DNA from: Capsicum annuum
Lineage: Eukaryota; Streptophyta; Magnoliopsida; Solanales; Solanaceae
DNA: 64,000 bases
Direction of reading: 5' to 3'
Assembly (NCBI RefSeq): GCF_002878395.1
Contig: NC_061121.1
Location: 17,783,876 to 17,847,875 of the forward strand
The notes beneath the pieces were generated by a model. It had not been told where the DNA came from. It was given only the letters and a program-made list of their open reading frames with translations, and did no database searches. Numbering within the stretch: position 1 is the stretch's first letter; every line of letters starts with the position of its first letter. Positions 33,871 through 45,984 of the stretch are shown piece after piece. The position numbers and the translations under genes were made by a program.

Positions 33871-35300
33871 TGGTCATGGGTTGCCTCCCATGCAGCGCCT
33901 GATTTATCATCGCTGCACAACTCTTGTATCTTGATTACTTCAGGCTTCATCAAGACAGATAATGGTGATACTTTTTATTGATTCTTTTGGGCCAATGTAA
34001 AGCTTGACACGTTGCCCATTTACCTTAAAGGTACTACCATCTTCATTTTCAATTTCCACTACTCCAGATGAGTGGACTTGACTAACTTTAAAAGGGCCTG
34101 ACCACTAAGATTTCATCTTACCTGGGAACAATTTGAGTCTAGAATTGAACAGAAGCACCAAGTCACCCTTTTAGAATTCTCATTTCTCTATTCTCTAATC
34201 ATGGTACTTTTTTACATTTTATTTATACAGATTTGCTCATTCATCTGCCCTAAGATGGAATTCATCCATCTCATTCAATTGCCCTAGTCTCAGCTCTCCC
34301 GCTTCCTCCAATTCAGATTCAACCTTTTGAGTGCCCATAATGCCTTGTGCTCCAGATCTATTGGTAGGTGGAAAGATTTTCCATAGACCAGCTGAAATGG
34401 TGACATGCCAATGGGTGTCTTAAAATAGTCCGATATGCCCACAAGGCATCATTGAGCTTTTGAGACCAATCTTTCCGACTAGCATTCACCGTTTTGGCTA
34501 GGATGGCTTTAATATAACAATTTGACACCTCCACTTGCCCACTAGTTTGTGGGTAGTATAGAGTAGCCACCCTGGCTGTTTCACCCCATATTTTGCCAAC
34601 GCTGCTTGAAATATTTTATTGCAAAAATGAGATCCTCCATCGCTTATGATAGTACGTGGTACTCTAAAGCGAGAGAAGATGTTCTTCTTGAGAAAAGCAA
34701 CAACCCTCTTCCCTTCATTATCAGACAAGGCCACAACTTCAACCCACTTTGAGACGTATTTAACAACAACTAAAATATACTTCATCTTGTACGAGCTTAC
34801 AAAAGGGCCCATGAAATCAATGCCACAGACATCAAACAATTCCATTTCAAGCATCTTAGTCAAGGGCATCATATGTCTTTTAGAGATTGACCCCAGCCTC
34901 TGACATTGGTCATATTTCAGCACAAACTTGTAGGCATCCTTGAATAATGTTGTCCAGTAATAGCCACTTTGTAATACTTTCCTAGCTGTTCGGTCACCTG
35001 CATGGTCACCCCCAACTGGGGAAGCGTGACATGCTTCCAATATGCACAATACATCCAATTTCGGCATGCATCTCCTTAAAATATTATCTGCACATCATTG
35101 AAAAAGATACGGCTCATCCTAGAAGTAATGTGTCACATCATGCAAGAATTTCTTCCTTTGATAGAAAGAAAGATTATCTGGGATGACCTCACTCACAACA
35201 TAATTTGTATAATCTGCGTATCAATTTAATTTTTCCATAGTGGCAGCTAGGATCTCCTCATCAGGGAATGCATCATTTATCTTCATCTCATCACTAATTT
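33871..35300 (-). pseudogene. D integrase with GRQP box
   Basis: The open run 34498-35067 holds the N-terminal zinc region (HASPVGGDHAG then KYDQCQRLG, with the first Cys of the CxxC pair replaced by Tyr), first Asp GIDFMGPFVSS, and second Asp [14 protein letters not shown]. After a frame shift near 34540 the Glu region is [16 protein letters not shown] (34358-34570), followed by ALWAYRT. The RNase H tail upstream (35070-35300) includes FPDEEILAATMEKLN and YADYTNYVVSEVIPDNLSF. The C-terminus runs to the single GRQP box at 33880-33925. All three catalytic acids are present, but the zinc site and frame are broken. Confidence 0.83.
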
Positions 35301-35305
35301 CCTGT

Positions 35306-35818
35306 TCACCTTCCATTCAAGATAGATGATTTGTAAACCACTCCTATATCCAACCACTTAATAATCTTTTTCTTAACCACCTCTTGCATTGGTGGGTTAA
35401 TATGGCGCTGATGCTCTATGTTTGGAATACAATCTTCCTTAAGTTGAATTTTATGCGTGCAGATGCCTGGGGGAATGCCAATAATATCTGCAATGGTCCA
35501 CCGTATAGCTCTCTTGTTCCTCTGAAGTACTAAAATAAGAGCATTCACCTGTTTTTCACCCAAATCAGATGCAATAATGATAGGAAAAATGTTCCCATTG
35601 CCCAGAAACACATACCGTAAGTGCCCAGGCAGTTCCTTCAATTCCAACACCAGAGGCTTCTCAATAGATGGCTTGGCTGGTGGAGTTGGTCGATTAGCCA
35701 GGTCAAGGTCTAGATTTTCAGAAGCATAAGGATATGAACCCATGCTTATCAAGGCACAAACTGTCTCTTTATACTCCCCAATGAGTTCACTATCATAATT
35801 TATCATGACTGCGGGCAA
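35306..35818 (-). pseudogene. D protease-RT linker with RT stub
   Basis: A 170-codon open stretch includes PLVLELKELPGHLRYVFLGN, then IIASDLGEKQVNALILVLQR and HRHINPPMQEVVKKKIIKWL, the RT entry segment. It stops after DIGVVY, where the RT fingers should continue. The next recognisable protein is the RNase H tail at about 35290, so roughly 400 codons holding the catalytic RT box and RNase H core are missing. Confidence 0.8.
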
Positions 35819-35841
35819 AGGTTTGATAACAAGTTTCTCAG

Positions 35842-36489
35842 CTATGGCACCTCCTGTTCGTCCTCATAATATACATAAACTACTGAGAACACACTCATTT
35901 CTTCATGCTGCTTTATTAATTTTCCTATATCAAACTGTACCACTTTATCGTTCATCCTAAATAAGAGCTCATTCGCTCTTAAATCAATCAACATACTTTC
36001 GGTTGTAAGGAAAGGTCGACCTAAGATTATGGGCACCTCGAAATCCATCTCGCAATCCAGAATGATGAAGTCTGCAGAGAATATAAAGTTGGAAACCTTC
36101 ACCAACACATCATACAGAATGCCAACAGGTCGCTTTACTGACCTATCTGCCATTACAAGTCTCATGTTGGTGGCTGTGGGGTTTTCCAGACCCATCTTTC
36201 TATAAACAGTCAGTGGCATTAAATTAACACTTGCTCCCAGATCACATAATGCCTTGGCAAATTCCATAGTCCCAATTGTACAGGGGATAATGAATGCACC
36301 CGGGCCTGTCTTCTTTTGCACCAAGATCCTTGTAGAAATAGAGCTATAATAGTGGAGATTTTCCTCCAATTCATAGTTCACAACTCTTTTCTTAGTCACA
36401 AGGTCCTTCATGAATTTCGCGTATCTTGGCATTATCTCAGGTGCTTCAACCAGAGGTACATTTATTTTCAATTGCTTGAGCATTGCCAT
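35842..36489 (-). pseudogene. D aspartic protease, nearly intact
   Basis: This 215-codon frame is the best preserved domain in D. It opens with MAMLKQLKINVPLVEAPEIM and PRYAKFMKDLVTKKR (gag-protease linker). The catalytic motif is CDLGASVNLMPLTVYRKMGL (about 36190-36250), then MADRSVKRPVGILYDVLVKV and ILDCEMDFEVPIILGRPFL. Active-site DLGAS and C-terminal GRPFL are both kept, so the domain itself could fold, but it is out of frame with both gag and RT. Compare DLGES in G, DLGDN in A1 and DLEAS in N1. Confidence 0.85.
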
Positions 36490-37990
36490 GAATTTGCTGA
36501 ATTTTGCATCATCAGCCTTCTTCTTTAATCATTGAGGAAAGATAGGTGGTGGTCTTGGGTTAGTTTCCAACACTACTTCCTCTTCCTTCTTATTTTCTTT
36601 TTATATAGCATCAACAGAACTATCCAGCTTCTCAGACTCCACTAGATTATTTTCTTTGGGTTCATCAATAACTACCTTACCATCTACAGATTTGCCCACA
36701 GAAGGGCCAGGTAAGATCTTACCACTCCTAGTGGTAATTGCCATGCATAAGCCATTGTTTTGCGGATTTTGAACTGTATCACTTGGTAATATTCCACTTT
36801 TTCTCTAGTTGACTGCAGTAGAAAGTTGGCTTATTTGCTACTCTAACTATTTGATTGCCATGGAGTGTGAGTGTACCAACTGACTGATGGATATCAGATT
36901 AGTCTTCATAGTGGTTACACTAGAGTTGGTGGCCTTAACTCCCTTAATAACTTCTCCATCATGTTCTCCATGGACATCTTTCCAAAGCTAGTTGTAGTAA
37001 CTTCCCGATTTCCAAGAGGAACATCTAACCCACTCCTGTCATTGTTACTTCTCCAGTTTCCTTGGTCCCTATCTTTGTAACCAGGCTTGTCATAAATGTT
37101 TTGACCTTTATTTCGTAGATTATTGACTTGGAAACCCCCTTGATTATTAACATATTTAGCCTCTTCTTCAGGCTCCACATCAACTCGGTCTTGAGACGTC
37201 ACAACCTTCACTTTTTTAGTCTTCTCCAATAATAAGTGTTTGGTGAGCAGGTCCATCTGAGTCTTTAGATGGGCCATGTCTTGATCCCACTCCTCATCTC
37301 TCTTACATTGTTCAGTAGACATACCAACAGAAATAGTGGGGCTTGCTACCACAGATTCCATGGTATGCCAAGCTCGACTCTGTTTGGTTGTCCTATTCAG
37401 CATATCTGAGGCATCTTGAAAAGACAGATCAACAAACGAACCACCAAAAACATTATCTACAATTAGCTTTGTTACAAAGTTGAGGTCTCTGTACAAAGTC
37501 TCCATTAAATATATATTCGTCATGTTGTGGTTCGGACACTGTGTCAGCTTTTTCTTAAATCGCTAATCTCGTCCCTCAACTATACCCTCCTGGAAGGCAG
37601 AAAGAACCTTTCTAGGAAATCTCCTTTTAACTGTGTCCAGTTCATTATAGAATCTGGTGTCAGCTCATTTAACCACAATATTGCCTCCCCAGACAGAGAC
37701 AACAGGAACAACCTTAATCGAATAGCGTTCTGGCTCACTCCTGGGTTATCAAAAGATTTGCGAATGGTGATGAAATTCACCAAATGTATGTTTGGATCCT
37801 CACCAAGATAGCCACCAAATAATCCCTTCAGATTCAGGAGTTGAATCATGGTACTTGTTATGCTAAATTTTGCACCAGGTGCCAATGGTGGAGGAATGAT
37901 AACACCCATCGCACCTGCTCCATCCATTCCTTCATCATCTTCATCAACCTCCTATTGGACAGGCTGTTGACTATACCTTCCTCTGACTGG
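36490..37990 (-). pseudogene. gag: D gag
   Basis: The N-terminal capsid (37580-37927) reads FSITSTMIQLLNLKGLFGG, then IRLRLFLLSLSGEAILWLNE and GDFLERFFLPSRRV. After a break the C-terminal half (36915-37523) contains FGGSFVDLSFQDASDMLNRT, a coiled stretch DEEWDQDMAHLKTQMDLLTK, then a basic Asn/Gly-rich tail (DRDQGNWRSNNDRSG). No CCHC knuckle is seen; the basic tail probably serves RNA binding (inference). The region 36490-36914 links to the protease. It is close to G gag and clearly different from N1/A1 gag. Confidence 0.83.
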
Positions 37991-38362
37991 ATAGTTTTTA
38001 TTGAAATTTCACTGCACTGGTGCAGCAATTTGCTCAGCTCGCCTTGGGTTTTGAGGATTCAACAATTCTTCATCGTCTAAGTCTTCATCATCAGGTTTTA
38101 GATGACATACTTATTGACCTTGGTTTTGTACGTTCACCTGAGCCCTGGACAAGGCTGCAGTCTATCAGTCTCTTGTTGTTCTGCTATTCTACCGATCAAC
38201 TGCGGTTCTAGATTAATTTGTAATAACGGTTCTCCAAAACTTCTTGTTTTTGGCATAAAAAACAAGCATCCTGCAATTAAACAAAAACAACAAATAAGCC
38301 TAAATCTAGGAAACTTAACTAACAGTCAATTAGCTCACACAAACTTTCAATTTACAATTGTA

Positions 38363-38385
38363 TTCCCCGACAACGAGGCCATTTT
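38363..38385 (-). promoter_or_regulatory. D primer-binding site (tRNA-Asp type)
   Basis: Immediately inside the right LTR the minus strand reads TGGCCTCGTTGTCGGGGAA (38363-38381), against TGGCGCCGTTGCCGGGGA expected for the tRNA-Asp 3' end. This is the best preserved primer site of the minus-strand elements and confirms D's direction. Confidence 0.75.
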
Positions 38386-39354
38386 TGATAACGCTAAAAT
38401 TACACTCTTGATTGGGTGTGAGCGATCATTGTCAATATAAAATCCAACTAGGTTGGGGTCAATAAGGTGTGAACTCAAGTTGTTTGCGATTTAATTCAGT
38501 GATAGTTTAACATTTCTTGGAATGGGGATTTAAGTTTCACAAATAATTGTTCATCACTTTAATTTCGATGTTTGTAACCAAGAGTTTATGAAATATCCAG
38601 AATTATGTTCACTAGAGCATACGGTACATGATAGATGCTAAAGGTGACTCAAGATTCTCACGGTGGTTAGGATAACAAGCTATCTTTATCGATGATATGC
38701 TCAAATGTCTCTCGACCTATTTAAGCATCTAATTTCCTAATCCTCTCAAACTTAGGGAATTTCTATTCACTGTCCAAATTTTACCTCAGGTTAACCAACC
38801 TTGTTATAGCACTGATTATTAAACGAAGTATTTTTGAGTCCCTGTTGATAATTCACTCCCTACTATATTTGATTTCTTTCTTAAGCAAATCAAAGCAGGT
38901 GTGTCTACTGTTTGCAACCAATAGATATTAATTAAAACTTCAAAAATATCAAGAGATCCTAACACCTATTGAATCTTGAGTATTTAGCACCTCATCATGA
39001 CCTAACCCTAGATCCCATAATTTGGGTTAATGGAGTTTAGCCACTCATGATGTAAAGAATGAAACACATAATTGAATTCATAATTGAGAAGATTAAATTA
39101 TAGAGATAAATAATAACCAGTGAATCATAGATTAGATCACAAAGAAAAATCCCCCAAAATAGTTGTGTTGTTCGAGTCCAAAAAGATAGAGAGAAAAATA
39201 TCAAAAAATATATTCTCAAAAAATCAAAGCGTCTACTCTTTTCAGAATGATAATGATGATAGAAAACCCTAAAACAAAGCTTTAAATAGTTTACCCTAAA
39301 TAATGAAACAAAATAAAAGTTGCATCTTTTTCTCAGAATAGACGACGACATTAG
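38386..39354 (-). repeat. D 5' LTR (right copy), truncated
   Basis: It starts TGATAACGCTA and follows 30962-31935 closely, then stops at GACGACGACATTAG, the first unit of the tandem array. About 600 bp are missing. Sequence from about 39357 is B's LTR. Confidence 0.85.
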
Positions 39355-39772
39355 TAGATTCAAAGACACGAGCTCCAGAGTATCAGTAGATTCCAGATAT
39401 TAGTAGTCGGTCAGTAGTGAGTCCTTATCCTTTGAGAATGATATGATTTGTTATTTCATTATTTCAGTAGACGGAGTTAGTTGGGGACATATCCTTTCAA
39501 CTCCTTATTCATACAGTCAGTTTTAGAGGGTTTCAGACTATGACATGTTCAGATAGTTGTTATTAATTTTGGTATTATTGTACCATATTCATATATTATT
39601 TTATTATATGTTTATTCAGTTTTGAACATTATGGCCTTTTAGCACATGTTTCCACATCTGTATAGTACATTATGTAGTGTTTAGGTACAGATATCTGTCA
39701 TGGGTTAACTTGTGGTCCTTCGGGGTTATGAGCACCATGTAGAATTTATGGTACCAGATTTGGGGCATTACA
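39355..39772 (+). repeat. B 5' LTR, last part
   Basis: It matches 45565-45984 (GACACGAGCTCCAGAG to GGGGCATTACA). The segment between B positions equivalent to about 44062 and 45560 is missing from this LTR, lost with the end of D. Confidence 0.85.
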
Positions 39773-39795
39773 AACTTGGCATCAGAGCCTAAGGT
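39773..39795 (+). promoter_or_regulatory. B primer-binding site (initiator tRNA-Met type)
   Basis: TGGCATCAGAGCC begins 4 bases after the LTR end (39777). It differs by one base from the canonical TGGTATCAGAGCC and is the best preserved of the three + strand primer sites. Confidence 0.8.
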
Positions 39796-39994
39796 TCAAT
39801 AGTGTCCTAGGAAGTCTGAAACCCGCATCTAGTAGAGTTTTGTACATTTGTATATTGTGCACCACACTTATGTGCAGGAGGCTATGAGATGTTTTAGGAA
39901 TAGTTTCCCTTCTTTCAGTATCCATGTCATGCCAGTGAGTAGGAGTTCTAGTTGAACTCTCATTCTAATCCGCTTGTTCCTTTTGTTTATAAAA

Positions 39995-41150
39995 CATGCC
40001 TCCCAAAAGGGGAACCAAAAATCTGTCAGCACCTCAGCCTATTCAGACAGACTTTTTGGATGAACATGCTCATGCAGAATTTAGGACTACATTCACTACT
40101 CTAGCAAGTTTAGTCGCAGCTCAAAATGAATGACCAGCTTCCATTTCGATCAACCCTGTGGCTAATGTTTCTGTAGTCTAGATTCGAGATTTCACCCGAA
40201 TGAATCCTCTTCTATTCACCGGTTTTAAGTCCAAAGAGCATCCACAGGAGTTCCTTGATCAGGTTCAGAAAGTCACAGACATGTGGGAGTGACTTCTAGT
40301 AAGAGCGTAGAGTTATCCACTTATCAGCTACAGGATGTAGCCCATCTATGGAATAAACAGTGAAAGGTAGATAGGGGTACAAAGACAGAGCCCATAGAGT
40401 GGGAAGAGTTTGCTACAACCTTTTTAGATAGATTATTTCCCCTAGATCAGAAAGAATCCAAAGTGTTAGAGTTTATCAATATCAGACAAGGTTCCATGAT
40501 CGTAAAATAATACTCACTTAAGTTTATTCAGTTAGATAGGTACTCTCCCCATGTAGTAGCAGATAGTAGATCTAGAATGAGTAAGTTTGTGTCAGGGGTA
40601 TCAGGTAGAGTGGTTAAGGAGTACAGGACTGCGATGTTGACTAGTGATATAGACATATCTAGGATTATAGTATATGCCCAATAGATCAAAGAGCAAAAGC
40701 TTAAGAAGAAGGAGAGAGAAAATAAGAGAGCCAGAATAGGTAGTTATAGTTTTGCTTAGCATGGGTCACAGGGTGGTAACCATTTTTAGTTGTGTCAGAA
40801 ATGTTCATCCCCAGTTCACTCTTCAGCTAGTGCACCAATACCAAAGTTCAAAAATTACCATAGAAATAGGGAATCAGGCTCTAAGGCCTAGAGTAGTGAG
40901 AGCAGGATTCTTACTCATCCTCTTTGCGAAGAGTGTGGTAAGTATCATAAATGTGTGTGTAGAGTCAACAGTGATATGTATTTTGGATATGGTAAGTTAG
41001 GTCATAAGGTTTGAGATTATCCTAAACCTGGTCCTCAAAGTCAGCATGGTCATTTTTCAGCTTATTCTAATCGCCTAAATCAACAGAGTGCCAATTCCAG
41101 CGCTATTAGTGGGCAATGCCCAAACAGACTTTATACATATCCCGTCAGGA
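39995..41150 (+). pseudogene. gag: B gag
   Basis: ATG at 39995 opens MPPKRGTKNLSAPQPIQTDF, then LDEHAHAEFRTTFTTLASLV and IRDFTRMNPLLFTGF, with HPQEFLDQVQKVTDM further on. Later parts shift frame. A nucleocapsid knuckle reads CEECGKYHKCVC (about 40927) and a second, degraded one follows (YFGYGKLGH). Both knuckles and the opening are shared with C. At least ten stops are present. It is followed by the first codons of protease only. Confidence 0.8.
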
Positions 41151-43162
41151 TTAGAAAATTCCTCCTGATACAGCCACTGGTAAATTATAGATCTGTTATT
41201 TGCATGTTCATGTTTCTTTGGATTCAGGAGTTTCAGTTTGCTTAGTGTTACGAATCATGTTCCATGAACACAAAAATTTTAGACTCAGGTCATGCAGCTC
41301 ATGACTCAGGCACTCATGTCATGTTTTACCATATGTTCAGTCCACATGACTCATGCTCTACTCTTAGTGATCAGTCAAGCTTAGATTACGTCATGTATAC
41401 CCTTAGTTTAGATCTCTTGATAAATCCATGATGTTGGTATTCAGTTCCTCAGGCCTTAGTCGAGTGTTAAGTTTGATATAGTATTTGTTTGAGCATCGGA
41501 TCCTTGCATATGTTAATTTTCCCCAAGTAGTTATCAGTATCCAGTCTCAATACTTTAATATCAGTCTAAACCTCAATTATCAGAAACCAATATTTATTTC
41601 CCGTATAAGTCCCAATTACAGACTGAGTTATAATTTCTACTATAGTCTTAGATATTATGTTCGCCTCAGCTCAGTTCAGAAATCAGATCAGTACCACAGT
41701 CTAACTTCAGGTGTGGCTTGACCATAGCATATAGTTATCAGTCCTGCATGTCATCAATGTTTCAGTACCTCAGCTTATAGAATATTTCCAAACCATGTTA
41801 TCCGCCTGGACTTATGTCCTTGGATAATTCAGTATTTCATGAATTCATGCTTAGCTATGTCATGTTACTCAGTTAGTCCCTCTTTCATGTTCATAAGAAA
41901 AAACTCCATATCCTCAGCCCAGTTATTCAGACTAAGTACCATTCAATCTCACATGCTCAGTACCTAACCATTAATTAATCAGTAGATCAGATAAGTCAGT
42001 TAGTAGGGAATTAGTTTAAACAGCTAGTACTTCAGTCTAGCAGTCAGTCAGACAAGTTCGTACAGTTTGGTTTCCCATCTTTCCATCTATTCGCACTATC
42101 CAAAATCTTATGTATGAAACTATTCTAAGATGAACCAATTAGGTAGATGAAAGCCCAACTTAGTTCATGTATCATGCCTCAATTTTAGATCTCAGATAAT
42201 TAGTCACAATTTGGATCTTAGGTGCCTTGCACATCGCTTTAGTCTTTCTTCAATATCTCAGTAAAGTTAGCATTCTTCAAGGGACATAGTATCCCAAGGG
42301 GGAGATACACTATAAATTCCCCAAACTTTCATAGCATAATCATCTTATTCTCCCTTGGCATAATGAATATAGTTTAGATTAATGGGTACTTATATGTCGA
42401 CCTCAAGCCCCAACTTTAGTTGTACACCATGTATTCAAGACTCAGTTTGGTTTACAAAATTCAGTTCATGGATCAGTCATATCCTCATATGCACATGCAT
42501 ACTTCTAGCATAACAAAGGGTTCATCAGTACTTTTTAGTTTCCATAAAAATTTTCTTGAACCTACTCAGTTCCATATTCAAAATACCATTAGGATCTTGG
42601 TATCAAATTTTTATTACAAACTTGGTACTAAGTGCCCTTTCATATTTCAGTCATACCTTCATATATCAGTTCAGTCAGGTAATTATGCATAAGAGATGCA
42701 TTATCATTTTGAGAAAATCTAGTTATCATGTTCAGTTCCATTACCAACTTGGTATTTAGTTCTATGCTCAGTTTCCAGTTCAAACTTAGTATCTTTACCA
42801 TTGCATGTTTGGTCGCATGTTTATGAGACAGTTCAATAATATAGCACACATTAGATATGTGTGATCAGCTTATCAGTTCTCTTAGTCATGTATTCGCGTA
42901 TCATGTTGGTCACGTACTCATGCATTAGATATGCATTCTCATTGCGAGATCCTATGTTCATTAGAACATTCAGACATGTATTCATGAGTCAGTTATCCAA
43001 GCATCAGATATGCATAAATTCAGTTTATCAACCATTCATCAGATATGCATGTTCTGAATGATATATTAAACTTTTTAGTCATGTCAGTCATGAGATCATA
43101 TTTCACTTGTCCATGTTCAGTATATGCATCAGTTAATCTATTTTCCCCTCTCAGTCAGTTTC
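41151..43162 (+). other. B protease stub and noncoding filler
   Basis: The first about 110 bases still resemble the start of protease (SLDSGVSVCL, matching the LDPGDSLSF of C). Then homology to pol ends. The remaining 1.9 kb is AT-rich, dense in CAGT and CATG words such as TCAGTCATG and ATATGCATG, with no long ORF. It resembles the short C 3' untranslated region (50330-50640) in word content. I see no gene in it. Confidence 0.6.
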
Positions 43163-43196
43163 CATTCAAGGACGAATGTTCCTAAGGGGGAGATAT
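43163..43196 (+). promoter_or_regulatory. B hairpin and polypurine tract
   Basis: CATTC-AAGGAC-GAATG (43163-43178) is a perfect 5-bp hairpin. After 5 bases comes AAGGGGGAGATAT, then the LTR. The loop resembles the GAGGA loop of the Athila-like elements. C keeps a decayed version at 50621-50636. Confidence 0.75.
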
Positions 43197-45984
43197 TGTA
43201 AAACCCGTAAAATCTTGTGTTTAAATTCAACTTGTTTAGATCCTTGAAGCTCTTTAAAAGTTACAACACTTAGAAAATTTTTGATAAGTGTTCAACACTT
43301 AGTCTCTTTAAACCTCTGAACTTTGGAGAATTATTTGAAGACCTTTTCGACATCTATTTTATGATTTTCAAGTTGCTTTGCAATGGGGAAAGGTCATAGT
43401 ACATCCTGGGTAAGTTTCAGAATTTTTTGGATAGCATAAGGGTATGTTTGGATTGGCAAACCAGTGGCTCTCGACGATAAGGGGCGCCGCCTAGCCTAAA
43501 GCACCGCTCTAAGCAAGGCGCCGCCCTGGTTAGAGAAGGGGAATAGCAAGGCACTGCCCTGTAACTCTGGTGGGTGCCCAATTTTCAGCCTTTCACCTTC
43601 GTGTTTTCAAGGGCAATTTGGTCAATTTCCATACATAAGCCTAACAACACGAGATTTGGTCATAATTTATCAACATATACTCAATTTCTCTCAAAAAATC
43701 TCAAGAACAAGCCCTAGGGTTTTCATAAAAGGTTTAATTCCAAGGGAATTCCCTATCAAATTTTAAGAATTTCTCCATCAATCTTTGTAGAATCACAAGC
43801 TAGGGTATGAATTGTGTTGATTCATGGACTCCTTTAGTCCATGAATCTCAATAACCCTATTTTAAACTATATATCATGATATTTATGTTATGACTTAATT
43901 GTTGATCATGTTTATGTGTTGAATAATTCCAAGATGGAATCTTTCTACGTTTCAATGAAACTAGGGTGGCATGTTAGTCAAAATATATAAATTTTGGGTA
44001 GTTTGAATTTTTAATTGATGAATATACCTATGCCATAAAGTGTGCATGCAAGGTATTCGATAAAATGCCTAGGAGACTAGAAATCATGTTTCATGACTTA
44101 ATAGGACCTAAATGACAAATACATTCTCTATCCCTTATAATTCAACATGAATTCCATGCTATTGTTGTGTATTGTTGTTATGATATGGAATGCTCATGAC
44201 ATTGGAGTTATGCAAGTATTTACATACTATATGCATTCTCTTCCATGAGCAAAATTATGGTGACCATGTACTTCATGAAATCCCCCACTATTGTATTATG
44301 GATTGTTATTGATGGTCATGTATTTAGGAAGGTCATGCCTTATTAGTTTCATTCTATTGAGTCCTGGAGGTACTTATACCCAAAAAATATAGCTGTGTGC
44401 CTAGAGCCAGTGTCACATTTTCATGATACTCAATCAAGCCATGTTCAGTAGAATTTAGTCAGTTATGTGACTCAGGAAATCTTAGTAATCTCAGTAAATT
44501 CATAAACTCAATCAGTTATCAGATATCAGTAGTATTCCGTTAGTCAATGGAATTTAGTCAATGGAATTCAGTTAACTCAGTCTAGTTTACTTTAGTTAAT
44601 CATGTTCAGAGTCTATTCAGATGGGAGTAGGAATTAACACATAGTGAACTCAAAGATGGGAACACACACTGTCAGATGATGGTGTGATTCTTAGAAGTCA
44701 TCCTTGCATTCCAGAACTATGTAGCCAGCATAGGTTAAGACATCAACACTGTCCGATGAGGGTTGATGAGGTACATAAACCTATCAGATGAGGGTCCTAT
44801 TGTTCTCTTTTATGAGATACTATCAGATGAGGGTCACTCATAGCTTGTCCTTACTGGTGGCGCGGTATTGACACCCTCCCAATTTAGGTTACAGATTGGA
44901 CCCTAACTCAGCCATAAGGGTGTATTAGGGGCATGTCAGTTAGATGACTACTTCCTATTATCTCAGTATCAGTTTTAGTCTCAGTAAAAGAACTCAGATA
45001 GTTCTTTAGATTCAGGAATGTCAGATACAATCAACTCTGATACAATATAGAACTCAATTAGTTCTATCAGATTTAGGACTGTCAGCTATAGTCACTCATG
45101 TTATCAGTTATATAAATTATCAAAAATCATATTATTAGTATTCAGCTTCAGGACTGTTAGATATAGTTAACCAGACCAGTTCTTTATAATCAGAACTGTC
45201 AGAAACAGTTATTCATGTATCAGTCCCTCAGTATTCAGTAATATAGTATCAGTTCCTCAATTATTAGTGACTTAGATATCAATATAAATAGACTCAATTA
45301 TTCAGTAACCCAGTATTCACATACTCAGACATTAGTAAATCCATGTTATCAATAGACTCAGTAGTCGGAACTCAGTATTCAGTCCTATCATGGTGTCAGA
45401 TATAGTTGTGTATTCATGCATGTATTCTTATGTTTATATGATTCAGTCAGTTAGTAGTATTCATGTATATGAACCCTTTGTATTTAGCCTACCTCACTTG
45501 CATACTAGTACATTCAAAGTGCTGATGCATTTTCTCTATGGTGTCTTATACCATAGGTTCAGACACACGAGCTCCAGAGCATCAGTAGATTCTAGATATC
45601 AATAGTCAATCAACAGTGAGTCATTATCCTTCGAGGATGATATGATTTATTATTTCATTACTTCAGTACTTAGTTATTTTAGTAGTCAGAGTTAGTTGGG
45701 AACATGTCCCATCAACTCCTTATTCAGAGAGTCAGTTTTAGAGGCTTTCAGACTACATATATAGATAGTTGTTATCACTTTTGGTATTGTTGTAGTATAT
45801 TCATATATTATTTTATCAAATGTTTATTCAGTTTTGAATCTTATGGCCTTTCAACACATATTTTTGCATCTATACAGTATATTATGCAGTGTTCAGATAC
45901 AGATATCAGTCATGGGTTAGCTTGTGGTCCTTTGAGGTTATGAGCACCGTGTAGTATTCCGGGTAACTAATTCGGGGCATTACA
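43197..45984 (+). repeat. B 3' LTR
   Basis: This is the longest B-family LTR, TGTAAAACCCG to GGGCATTACA. It has the GTATGA-hairpin pair at 43805-43845 (stem TTCATGGACT/AGTCCATGAA, 10 bp perfect, loop CCTTT), ATGAGGG boxes at 44755-44835 and CAGT-rich tracts (44440-45390). TGGAG follows as the right target duplication. Confidence 0.9.

Larger units (their letters stand above)
30962..39354 (-). mobile_element. D: Athila/Tat-like element with RT core deleted
   Basis: It is read on the minus strand from a truncated right LTR (38386-39354) through primer site, gag, protease, linker, a short RT stub, integrase, GRQP box, noncoding domain and polypurine tract to a full left LTR (30962-32536). The RT palm and RNase H are missing between about 35310 and 35290. 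The right LTR is cut at the start of its tandem repeat, and B's LTR is missing about 1.5 kb there, so one deletion removed both. Gag and protease are close to G's, placing D and G in one family, distinct from N1/A1. Confidence 0.87.
30084..45984 (+). mobile_element. B: non-autonomous gag-only element split by D
   Basis: The order is 5' LTR (30084-30961, then 39355-39772), initiator-Met-type primer site, gag, a protease stub, about 1.9 kb of noncoding filler, hairpin plus polypurine tract, and 3' LTR (43197-45984). There is no RT, RNase H or integrase. The target duplication is AGGAG/TGGAG. Primer site, polypurine tract and gag are close to C's, so C-like elements are plausible helpers (inference). 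D sits in the 5' LTR with loss of about 1.5 kb of it. Solo LTR B1 and fragment Bm belong to the same family. Confidence 0.85.

Noticed and set aside
34646..34903. 85-codon plus-strand ORF
   Set aside because: Antisense shadow of D integrase.
31626..39369. About 110-codon minus-strand ORF in both D LTRs (31626-31976 and 39037-39369)
   Set aside because: Open in both copies, but differences are mostly amino-acid changing and G's LTR lacks it. Probably chance in AT-rich DNA.
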